From contig RCTD01000030.1 of assembly GCA_014898415.1 (NCBI GenBank), positions 310,001-374,000 of the forward strand: a DNA stretch of 64,000 bases, written 5' to 3'. Below, piece by piece: positions 47,811 to 57,693 of the stretch; within the stretch, counting starts at the first letter, position 1; each line of letters begins with the position of its first letter. Source of the stretch: Stromatinia cepivora. Its lineage: Eukaryota; Ascomycota; Leotiomycetes; Helotiales; Sclerotiniaceae. The position numbers were made by a program, and so were the translations under genes. Under the pieces are notes generated by a model. It saw nothing but the letters and a program-made list of their open reading frames with translations. It was not told where the DNA came from and did not search any database.

Positions 47811-49760
47811 TTGTATTTATTTCTAGACCTACTCCTGCATAGAACCTTGCAGATATGAGTAGGTGGGGTCGAAATAATGCTATGAGGTAGTTCGGAAGAA
47901 TGAAATTTGTATGTAGTTGTTGCTGAAGATGTTGAAGGAAATGTCGAGAGAGGTATATGGATGAATGGAAAATCGATACCGAGAATATGTCCGTTGTAGT
48001 CGTCACTACTTGTCGATGTGGGCAAGAATCGGTGGGAATCGATTAGGTGGAAAAGACGAAGGATGTGGTTGATGGGAGGAGTTTGTTGTGGTACAGAGCT
48101 AGGTAAATGTCAAGAGATCGATGTTGGAAGTTTGAATGGAGAAGGTTTTGATACCAGAGGAAAGGTCGCACCAGTTTTTTTTTTGTGGCGTTTCTTTTTT
48201 TGAATGTTTTTGAAATCTTTTTGTGGAGTCTGTGGAAGTAATCATCGACACCAGGGATTTGGTCATGGTGGTAAAGTTTTGTTTGTGAAAGTCGCCGAAA
48301 CCGAAGAGCAATCCTTTCCAGGATAAAGCCGAATGGGTGCGGGGGTACTTTACTAGATCGCCGCCGCAAATTGATTAAGCAAGAAAAGAGCTTCTTTTTT
48401 TGAGGATTTTCTTTTTGCAATGTTTTTGGGTTTTGCGATATCAGAGGGTGCTGATTCTTACGCCAGTGCTTCGCACTGGCGGGAAGAATTTTGGGGTTGA
48501 CATCTTTGGAGGCGAATGTCAGGAAGGATTGGATATCGAGAAGGAGTCCAAAAAGATATCGATGGCGAAGCTTTATGCAAAGAGTTCCGGAATTGAGAAT
48601 TTGAGAGTGGTGTTAAAATCCCTGAGGACATCGCTGGCGAGACGAATGATCGTAGGAATTTGGTGTTAATAGATGGCGGTAATGGCCATCATAGACATTG
48701 CTAATACGTGATGCGAATGTCGAAAGTAAATCCGCCGGCAACGAACATCAAAACGACTTCATGCCGAGATGGAATTGAGATAGTGGTAAAACCCCAGTTG
48801 GAAATCGCTGGCGACGAATGTCCAATTGGTTCCACCGAGAGAAAGCTAGATGTGGTTTGGGGTGTTAATTTTCGACATAGGCATCGCTGGCAAATGAACC
48901 TGTATGTTGAGAAATATTGTGATATGAAGACGGAGTTAGGTGGGTAAAAAGTTCCCAATGGATGTCGCTAGTGGCGAACCTCGAAAGTGTCTTGAGAGTG
49001 AGGAGTGGTAAAGGTCCAACGGATATTCCTGGCGATGAATTTCCGAAGAATGATATCAAAAGAAGTTAGATGAGTTAGACGTGAAGATGTTACATTCTTC
49101 CCAGACACCGCTGGCGAACGAATGTCCATGTCGAAGAGTTGGATATCGAAATAAAGTCTCAGCTGAGGATGAAGAGACTGTGAGTTGGAAGTAGAGAAGG
49201 ATATCTTGCGGAAGTGTTCGCATGTCCTTTTCTTGAGAAGATGACCAAATGTCCGAGGAGTGCGGAACTGAGTGACCAAAGACCAATGACCAAAGAGATG
49301 GATTGTCAGGAATGAGGAAGGGGTTTTTCTTTTTTTTTTTTGTGATGGTTTTCTCTTTTCAACTGTTTTTGCGGTTTTTTCCTTTTTCCTTGTATTCTTA
49401 CACCGATTTATAGTGGCAAAACACATAGCAGTCGCCGCTGCTTATGGTAGAAAACCGAAAGTCGATATTTTCCAGGACGAAGGAGCTAGAATTGAGTGGA
49501 AGATCAAAAAACAGAAACCTTTTTTTTGTTGGAGATTTTCTTTTTCCGTTGTTTTTTGAGGTTGGTGTTTGAAGTGAGTGGAGTTTTTGTGTGACGGTAA
49601 TATTCACACAGTAGATGCCGCTACTGAGGAGTATTGTTAAGACTCCAAGCCCAATGGACCTTTTCAGGTTAGAAAGTGAGTGAATCTTCGTGCTATTGGC
49701 ATAAGCCGTGCCGGGGAGACAGTCCTTCTCAGGATGAAGACACCGGGGAGCGAGAATAGG
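47811..49760. repeat. Array of degenerate repeats and hairpins
   Basis: Two interleaved patterns are visible. First, a core reading roughly TCGCTGGCGACGAATGTCC recurs at about 48505, 48557, 48629, 48730, 48804, 48882, 48962, 49024 and 49107, with spacings mostly of 62-100 bases. Several copies sit in inverted repeats (48794-48829; 49020-49045). Second, a T-rich 'cttctttttttga..tttctttttg' motif recurs at ~48175, 48390, 49325 and 49518 and is followed by a hairpin. Strong hairpins are ACCTACTC/GAGTAGGT (47827/47857), AATCGAT/ATCGATT (47971/48038), CGCCAGTGC/GCACTGGCG with a 3-nt loop (48461/48473), CATAGCAG/CTGCTTATG (49424/49438) and CAGTAG/CTACTG (49609/49621). No convincing protein is encoded on either strand. 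Confidence 0.65.
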
Positions 49761-49865
49761 AGAAGAGAGTTGTGTCAGAATAAGTACGATCCAGTGCGAA
49801 ACCCAACAAAACCAGTATGAACTAAAGAGTCAGTGACATCAAATAGTACAAGACCCAAGAACAAA

Positions 49866-49953
49866 CATTTCTTGCATGGGACCCTTTAGAGCTGAATCCA
49901 CCTTAAGCGTCCCAATACTTAAGGCTTCCTGGCTCTCTCAGGTGCAAGAAATG
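49866..49953 (-). ncRNA. Candidate structured RNA element, copy B
   Basis: An 88-nt fold-back. The outer stem is a perfect 11 bp (CATTTCTTGCA 49866-49876 with TGCAAGAAATG 49943-49953). Next come CCT/AGG, the AGAGC/GCTCT stem (49888-49892 and 49932-49936), and an inner perfect 7-bp stem CCTTAAG/CTTAAGG (49901-49907 and 49918-49924) with a 10-nt loop. It lies 284 bases beyond the stop of the minus-strand gene at 50237-53718, where a 3' UTR is expected. Copies A and C keep the single-stranded words but change the stems. Confidence 0.6.
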
Positions 49954-50236
49954 AATTGTTCTCGTGTCATTGCATTTTTGATGTCGATGGAAATAAAAGT
50001 GAAGGTTTCAGGTTGAGGTTGAGGTTGGCTGGGCGATGGAGTTCCACAGGCTAGAATTTCGACTCACTTCTCCAGTAGTTGGTTGCAGTCCGCTGGTCTT
50101 TTGGCAATTCAACAGAATGCTGTCTGTTCTCGGAAGCATTTTATTTAGTGAGAAACTCTAACAAGACACTTACAGACAGGAAGCTTTTGCTAAGCCGCGG
50201 TCTTTTCCTCAATAACATCCTCCACATTAGCTCCCA

Positions 50237-53200
50237 CTACTTCGAGCCACCCCCGGTTTCTTCATTTGATGGAGCCGGGGAAGGAGAACTGGGGTTCGAC
50301 TGGCTACACTTAGGGGAGGTGGCAGCAACAGAAGGCACCCGCTCGGATGCAGCTGGCGCTGGAGGAGCAACCGGATTTGAAAGAACGGCTGGGGTCTTCC
50401 AGCCGGGATGAGCAGGCTTAAAGAAGGAAGCTGCGGAAGATGTAGGGGTGGCGGAGGATAGAGGGGCGGCCGATGATGAAGGAGGAGCAGCTTGGTCTGG
50501 GCGAAAAGTTGGCAATGTTGGAAACATGCTATCCAGAGAATTCGTAGCCACGGTTTTGACCTTTTTGATAGGTCTAGATCGAGCTTTCGATTCCAACTTT
50601 GACTCTGAATCACCCTCGGGGCGATTACTTCTCTTTTTTGAAAGTGGAGGAGAATGAGAAGAAGCTGAAGTTGCAGGAACAGTAGGAGCGGCAACTGGAG
50701 GATTCACATTCTGCCAACAAAATTTACAAGTGCCGTCATCGTCGTTCACGTTAAGATGCTGGCATACGTAACAACCTTCGCAGACGCCATATTTGTCCAG
50801 TTGTAAATGCTGGCAGTCGTCTTCGTTGGCTAAAGATTGACTTCCGTGAGTCGAAGTACCCGCAACCCCGCCTCTGGCGACCGGAGCAGAAACTGCTGGA
50901 GCAGCTTGACGAGTTACCTTGGTGGCATCTTTAATTGTTTCACCGCAGATACCGCACGTGTCAACATAAATGACCTCATGCAAACACTGTCCTCCTGGTG
51001 GGGGCGGGGTTTTGTCGTACTCAATGACGGAATCGGGTATAGCTGCATATGGTTGAACTTCGGTGTGGCGACGGGCTCCTCTCTTTGGCTCCTCCGGTGG
51101 AGGAGATACAGGCTCTTCTGACTCATAGTCCGGGAGATCATCGAAATCTTCTTCATCCTGTGGGTTGGCGGCAGGTTGTTCGGAATCATATTCCTTATCA
51201 CCTTCAAAAAACACCTGCTCACCACAGTGGTTACAATTGTTCCCACTGATCCCACGATTGTGTGGACACTTGAAGATGGTTCTGAAATCTCCCGGAGTCC
51301 GAGTTGAAGGAAAACCATCATGGATGCCATGAGATGGGTTGCTGTCTATTGGCTGGTATTCTCGGAGCTGAGCTCTGGATTTTCGAGTCGCAGTGGCCAA
51401 GCCAGCTGCTGGAGCCGCAGGTGGGGATGGTGCACCATCATTGTCAGAGTCATCGCCTGTGTGACTACTGTAATGCTATAATGAATGTCAGTCTTGCAAA
51501 TAGCTACTAGGTACCGGAGAAACACTTACATGGTAGTCATCATCAGCTTGATACCGCTTTTGCTCCTGTTGTTGAACATCAGCCAAAATGTTCATCGCCA
51601 TGTTATCATCGTAGAGGGGGAAGGGCTGTGTGGTGTTGCTTACCGGACTCTGAGCTCTGGCTGTCTGTCTCTGAGGGGGAGGTGTTGCACTGTACATGCT
51701 GTCATAACGGCCCTCCTCGGCAGGCTCCGTCTTGATGTGAACACCATCACCCTCAGAGCCAGAAGCCAGGGTTCTTCCTTGGAGATACTCGTTATGTTCT
51801 TCAAGGATCCTAGCTTGCTCTCGCTCTATGTCTTGTAATCCATCCAAATTTGCTCGCACTGCCTCATCACGAGCTCGCATTGCCTCATCATTCTCAGCAA
51901 ATGTCCAATCACGAGCGTTGTCAGCTTCAACGACTCGGTCAATAGGGTACGGGCAGCTGTTGAAGACACTGTTGGCCCATTGTCTGCCTTGAGCAAGCTC
52001 AGATTGCAAACGCTGGTGTTCATCTTGGTAGTGTCCAAGCTCAGATCGCAGATGCTGGTTCTCAAGTTGGTAGTTTCCAAGCTCAGATTTCAAATGCTGG
52101 TGTTCTTGCCGGTAGCGTCCCTCCATGACATTGCAGTTTCTTCTCAACTCATCTTCCATTCTCTGCTCCTTGTCACGGATTTGCTTTTCAAGTCCCTCGC
52201 ATTCGTCATGGTGTGCTCGGTTCTCCTGGTAATACTTGCTCTTCAAGTCTTCGAACATTTCAACATTAGTCTTGTGGACGGCTTCATATCTGTTAAGTTG
52301 GAGTTGTAGCTGACGGATCTTTTCCTTGTCGGTAGGATCTCCGGAAAGGACCTTTTCTCCAACAGTAACAGCCTTTTTCTGGGAAGCGTTGAACTTCTCT
52401 AGCAGCTCCTTGTATGCGATACTATTGGTAACGTCGAGTCTTGACTGGTCAACCTCCTTCTTAGCAGTCGCAGCCTCCTTCAAAGCATCTTCCTGGGCAG
52501 TAATGGAGCGTCTGTAATCCACCTCCAGCCCACTGAACATGAGTTTCCAGCCATTGGTGTCCTTGTGGCTTTTTTCCAACTGATTCTGAAGCTCCTTCGT
52601 CTTTCTGTAGGCACCAGCCTCAATTTCCCACCTAACATCGTGAGGGAGCCAATCTTGAAAGGACTGCTTTTTCTTCTTAAGCAAGTCAAGATGAACAGCA
52701 AGCTCTGCCTTCACACGTTTGGTCTCGGCCTTAGCATTTTCGAGCAAATCAGACTTGGAGTCGCTAGCGAGCAACAAATTAACCTCTGCATCTTTCTTCA
52801 ACTTCGCTAACTTTTGGTTGATCACTGCAAAGTTGTAGTCCTTAATCCTCATGATTTCCGCTACATCTCTGCATAGAACAACTGACTTGGTATCGTCTGC
52901 CCTGGTATTGCAAGCTCTGCGCATGATCTTATTGAGAGTTGTGAAACGAGCGGGGGAAGTTGAAGGTGGAGATAGGACTTCTTCTTCATCATCTTCTTCA
53001 TCATCCTCTTCGGTGGCAAGGGTAGGAGGAGAAGTACTGGTTGAAGTTGTGGCTTGGGATGACAACTTGGCAGTCTCATTTTCGACATCTTGAGCTGGAA
53101 CCTTCACGTCTATCAGCTTCTGGGAGGGTGTGACGGCAGATGAAAATCCCTCGACGTCCTTTTTATTGGCAGTCTTGCCGAATTCGATGGCGCCTTCTGG

Positions 53201-53718
53201 GACATCAAACACATGATCTTCAGGCCTAGTCAATCCTCGAAGACTGGCTGATTGGGAAGGTGGTGTCTTCTTCTCGCCCTCAATTCTGGTACGCTTGATA
53301 GGATTAGACGACTTGTTGCCTGTTCCTTCGTCATTACTGCTGGCAGCTGAACTTCTCTTTCTATTGGAGGGAGGAAGAGGTTTTGAAGTTGGGGCCATGG
53401 TGCTGGAGGTCTGCAAAATCTCAACGTCAGCAATATTCTACCAGCCATAGTCTCCAGAGTACAATAGAAAGAGGCTCAAGCTACAATAAAAAGCGAACAA
53501 GACACACAAGGTGAAACATGAAAGTGGGGTTTAAGATAGGAGAACATATTCGCGTATCAGATGATATGAAATCAGTAAATAGATTAACTCACAGAGGTGG
53601 TATCGGCGGTGGTGGAGGTTTGCTTATTGTTGACTGAAGTCTTTTCGGTGGAAGCCTCCTTCTTGTCAACAGATACGACCTTGGCGAATGGGGTTTGGAT
53701 GTTCTTGCTGGAAGTCAT
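50237..53718 (-). CDS. Coiled-coil protein with four C-x-H...C-x-x-C modules
   Basis: Three exons: 53718..53593, 53410..51530 and 51475..50237, joined by GT-AG introns of 182 and 54 nt, giving 1081 residues. N-terminal ~260 residues are disordered with basic clusters ('SNRKRSS', 'NPIKRTRIEGEKK') that look like nuclear localisation signals, and an acidic run 'EEDDEEDDEEE'. Residues ~260-560 form a long coiled coil, ending in near-repeats of 'QHLRSELGHYQDE'. Residues ~739-924 hold four similar Cys/His modules: 'CPHNRGISGNNCNHC', 'CLHEVIYVDTCGIC', 'CQHLQLDKYGVCEGC' and 'CQHLNVNDDDGTCKFC', a C-x-H..C-x-x-C pattern likely to bind zinc. The tail is Ser/Pro/Ala-rich. I know no named family. Its 3' flank carries structured element B. 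Confidence 0.85.
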
Positions 53719-55240
53719 CGCGAATAAAGTAATAACTGATCAAGAGAAAACTCGAAAATCAATTGTAATAAGAGGAAGGTTTGATACTACAGTTGTAGTG
53801 TGAAGTAATAAACAAGTACTGGCTGAAAGACGAAGAAGTGTCAAGTAGTACTTGATAAAATTATGTTGTTAAGTGACTCTGTGTAGGATATTAACAAAGT
53901 TGTGTGGAGAGGTTGTAGGTAGGAGGAATTTCTTAGACAGAGAGCGCTCTTTTATGAATGAAGAAGTGCTCGATAAAGAGTTAAGAATCCTTATTGTGTG
54001 TGTGTGTGCTATCGTACTAGGTGTACTGGTTGTATGGTTGTATGGTTGCAGAAGCCGTGCGACTGTTGAGAGGGTATCTTGGTGCGAAATGGTTTTGGGA
54101 AAATTTCGTGTCAAGAAGGTGGAGGTTGAGAAGATTTCTGAGGAGCAAGAGAGCACTTTTGTGCACAAAACAGTTCTCGCTTATCAAACTTGAAATCTCT
54201 GATTACCTTAGCGCGGGCTGTATTGAATATTTTGAGGCTATTGATGCCGTATATTCAATACAAAAATGATTTCGCTTAGCGTTTTATAGCTTCTATCCAA
54301 CCAAAAATTCAGAATTATGTTGGGCAAATGGCTCCCGTACTATTCTGATGGCTTCTGTCACTGTATTAGGATTGCACCGGGTAATTACGGCTTTTTTCAT
54401 TTGAAATTGAGGGGAAGTTGAGTTATTGCAGGAGGCTGGTAGATGAAAGATGAAAGAAATTCCGCCAAGGCTTTTTTCTTAGGTAGACAATCGACGATTC
54501 AAACATCATATTCACTTGTGTGAGTCAACCTGTTGTTCTGCACAAGAGATTACATGTATATTCGACGTGTATGATGCTGCTTGGTGCCTATAATAGAATC
54601 ACGTTTGTCAATGCCTGGATGTCAGTGGTTAATCTGGGATTGAGATGTAAAATGACGGTTCACTCCGCCTCAGCATATTCAGTGGTAGAAATTGAACAAG
54701 TTCTTGGAACTTTAGAAGATAAGGCAAGATAATTGTAGATTCAGGTTGCATCCAGACAGATATTCAGGCATACAGATTTTGAAGAGTGTCTATTGGTCAA
54801 AATTGGAAGGTAATAGGATGGTAATAAGAAATTTTATGAATTGATTTTCAATATGTAATTAGGATCGATTTCTGGATGCAACGCGATATTCTTGAATGAT
54901 TTACATCCGACAAGCATTGCTATGCAAGAATTGAGTTGCCATCAGTGATAGTCTCCATCTCAGTTCCCAATACCAAGAACGATATACAAGTAACCAAACC
55001 AGCCATTGATATAGCTATCTATAACTAAAACCGCCGGTCATAATTCTGCAACTGAAGCCCTAGACCCCAGGTCCATATTCCAAATCTTAGAAACCATATA
55101 AAAACTGCCAAACGGTTCAACGCCATAGATACCAGAAACAAAATTACAAAACATCACGACTGCTCCATATGAATATCATTATGCACTCGGAAACACAAGA
55201 AGTCACGGCACATATGGGCGTAACACAGGAAAAGATTTCA
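53719..55240. other. Promoter region of the coiled-coil gene and spacer
   Basis: A short (TG)n tract lies near 53995-54008. The open frame at 54520-54732 begins with ATG and lacks any family signal. Nothing else was recognised before the GACGTC element. Confidence 0.5.
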
Positions 55241-55290
55241 GAATAAATAAAACGAGGCGCACATGGGGAGACGTCTGCAGAATAGAATAC
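55241..55290. repeat. Diverged GACGTC element
   Basis: 'aataaaac-aggcgcaca-tgggg-agacgtc' aligns with the 74-bp repeats at 47.34-47.48 kb ('aataaaatcagacgcact-tggggggacgtc'). The right half of the palindrome has decayed. It occupies the same relative place in the second module, beyond the array, as the intact copies do in the first. Confidence 0.5.
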
Positions 55291-55560
55291 ATCATTCTTC
55301 GCTCTCGTATATCCTCCCCAGTATTATACTATATCCAACCCGAGACGTTGATGAAGAACCGCTGGCAGAAATCCGACAAGGGAGAGAGTATCGAGAGGAA
55401 GTAAGCCCGCAGAATGCTCGATGTGCATAGTCTAGAATATATCGACAAGATATTGCACTATTAGCTATGCGAGTAAGAATTTGTGAGATTTATTATGAAA
55501 GGGGGAAAAATGGTATAGAAGTCTCAGAAGCAATCGAAGAAGTCGCGATGAGGTTATCTG

Positions 55561-55875
55561 ATCAGAGGGCAATCTAATTATGCCATGCGGCAAGCAGAAG
55601 GATGTGTAAGATCCCGAGAAATTGACCGGAACAAAGTTAATAGAGTAGTATTTGAAAGTTTGTGAGGCGCGTTGTGGAGTTCGGTCGGAACAAGACCAAA
55701 AATTATAGCATGCCGTGGAAGAGTTTATGAAGTCTTAAAAATTGACCGGAACGAACTTGCCAAAAAGAGCTCTTCAAGTGGAGGAGTTGTGGTGAGGAAT
55801 TTCGATCAGAACAAAATCGAAGCGGGACTGCCGCAGTGGTGTGTGCAGATGCTCGAAACAAATCCGAGGAAGTAG
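55561..55875 (+). repeat. 60-bp tandem array, degenerate
   Basis: Units start at 55561, 55621, 55681, 55741, 55801 and (partial) 55861, an exact 60-base period. The best conserved segment of each begins ATTGACCGGAACAAAGTT or variants (tcggtcggaacaagacc; attgaccggaacgaactt; ttcgatcagaacaaaatc). Read in the frame of 55561 the units give 20-residue blocks ('IDRN..', 'IDRNEL..', 'FDQNKI..') with one TGA at 55663 and a final TAG. It could therefore be a decayed repeat-protein segment or a non-coding array. Confidence 0.7.
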
Positions 55876-56120
55876 TTGTATAAGTGTAATTGTCTCGAAG
55901 GAAGATACATCGACCATTAGAATGCCTTGAGGTTGTGTCAAGATGTCTCCCTTCAAAGCGCAAGAGCACAGGTGACTATTTGAAGTTGATGGAGTTAAAT
56001 TAATGTGTAGCTGGCTGTATGGTTGTAGAACAATGGTAAGGCAGGAACACGATGAAAAGGTTGTTGGTATGGTTTGTTGATATGGAGCTTCGATAAGACC
56101 GGGAATGGAAATTCGAGATT

Positions 56121-56201
56121 GTTACTGTTCCCCATCAAAGCTTGATCCACCTTGGCCTGGCCAGTACCAAGGCTTGCTGGCTGTCTCGGGGCAGAAGTAA
56201 C
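56121..56201 (-). ncRNA. Candidate structured RNA element, copy C
   Basis: Fold-back homologous to copies A and B. Outer stem is GTTACT/AGTAAC (56121-56126 and 56196-56201), then CCCC/GGGG (56130-56133 and 56188-56191), a weak AAAGC/GCTGT, and an inner perfect 6-bp stem CCTTGG/CCAAGG (56150-56155 and 56167-56172). Compared with copy B, the inner stem changed TAA/TTA to TGG/CCA on both sides and the outer stem is entirely different yet still pairs. It lies 143 bases beyond the stop of the minus-strand gene 56344-57693. Confidence 0.55.
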
Positions 56202-56343
56202 ATTTCTTCGTTATTGATCGTCTCGTTGAGTTGCTCTGCTGGCTTTGCTATAATTTCGCCTGTGACCATCATCAATTAGTCGCTGTCTTCGATATAAGAA
56301 ATTAGACCAAGATGGAAAACTCACCACGTTTCTGCTAGATAGG

Positions 56344-57693
56344 TTAAACAGATGCCCAAGCCGGACCAGGAAACAATGGCATACTGCGTCGGCCCCATAT
56401 CTCAAGATTAGTTTTGTAGGTGTTTGGAGGGTTGGGTGAATTCGGTGTGATTGATGGTGTGACAAATCGGGCGGGAACAGAGGAACCAGATCTCTGTGGG
56501 GGCCATAAAGTCAGCATATATCAATGTAGTTAACAGTCTTTGGGAAACCACTGAAGCTAAGGATTGAAATAATACATACTGTTGGACCTGATGACCTAGC
56601 TACTGCATGAGACTGTGCATTAGGTGGTTCAAGTATCCTCATATCTCCTGAAACGGTCTCAATGGATGGAATAGGAACATCGCAGTCCTTGACGACACCG
56701 TTCATAAAGTCATCAAACTCGTCTTGCATGTCGGCAAGTTCTTTATCATTGCGCTCTTTTCGAAATGCTGCCAACTCTTCGGCGGTATGATATAATTCGT
56801 CATTATTGACAGAAATGAAGTAAGGAGTCTTTAAAAGGTTAGCAAGGGCATTTATTAATTTACTATGAAAGGAATCTTGCCTTTCGACCTTCGAACAAGA
56901 CGTACGAAGCTTGATTGACCCCTATAGTTTTGAGTGTTTTGTACTTGGATTCAAGGGTGATATATTTCTCTTGCAAGTCATTCTCGACTGTCCTATACTT
57001 GCTTTCAAGGGCTTTGTATTTTTCCTCCAAATCATCATATCTCGCACAAGATTTGCCAAATCTCCTTCTCCACAATTTGCCCGACGCAATTTGTGATGAA
57101 ATGTCCTTTTCCATCAACACCGCAGGTTCTGCTTGCAAATCAAGATTGAATTCACGAAGTAGATCATCTCTAATTCTGACTTGCTCCTGAAGCTTTTCTT
57201 CTCGAGCAACAGCTTCGAGGCGAAGTGTTTCGCTTTGCGCAAGCTTGATCTTCAACTCCGACATCTCGTCATTCTTTTGTTGAAGAACGGATTTGAAAGA
57301 GTAATCGCCTTGCTTGTTCGAGATAGGAGTATGTGTAGAAGCTGTTGATCGGTTATCGAGAGCCACAGGGTCAAAGACACGATCACTGTCGGTAGGAGAG
57401 GAAGGAGAAGCGTAGCGGTGAGAATAAGCAGATACATGATCGGGGAGAGAACCAGTGGAGCTGTCGATGCGAGAAGTTGTGAACAAAATTGGCCTATATT
57501 TGGAGGAAATCTTTCGTCGAGAGTGGTTGATTGGTATTTTGGGTGGTGTAATCGACATCCGCTCGCGCTTAATACGTTTAGTGGCATGCTGCTTATCGTT
57601 GCTAACGATTTCAATGCCATGCTTGAGAGTACGAGCAGAAGCCTCTTTGTTGCAGGTATTTGAAGATGGTGCATAATCGGTTGAAAAATGCAT
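56344..57693 (-). CDS. Basic coiled-coil protein, uncharacterised
   Basis: Three exons: 57693..56881, 56828..56580 and 56493..56344, for 403 residues. The first intron (56829-56880) starts GCAAGA after AAG, a textbook GC-AG intron, and splicing gives 'VLFEGRK-TPYFISVNNDELY'. The second intron is GT-AG (86 nt). N-terminal basic clusters ('KRIKRERM', 'SRRKISSKYR') suggest nuclear import. A coiled coil spans ~130-255, with a repeated 'EEKYKALESKYRTVENDLQEKY' type heptad, and a second helical part reads 'AAFRKERNDKELADMQDEFDDF'. The C-terminus is Ser/Pro-rich and ends 'RSMPLFPGPAWASV'. No known domain. Its architecture (basic N-term, coiled coil, Pro/Ser tail) and 3' context resemble the 50.2-53.7 kb gene, though no clear sequence identity is visible. 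Confidence 0.75.

Noticed and set aside
47450..49426. Several 60-150 codon frames within the hairpin array
   Set aside because: They occur on both strands, overlap inverted repeats, are dominated by T/A-run translations (K/F-rich) and do not splice into a consistent protein.
55561..55875. CRISPR-like array
   Set aside because: Eukaryotic context, repeats degenerate along their length, no uniform short repeat with unique spacers, no cas genes.
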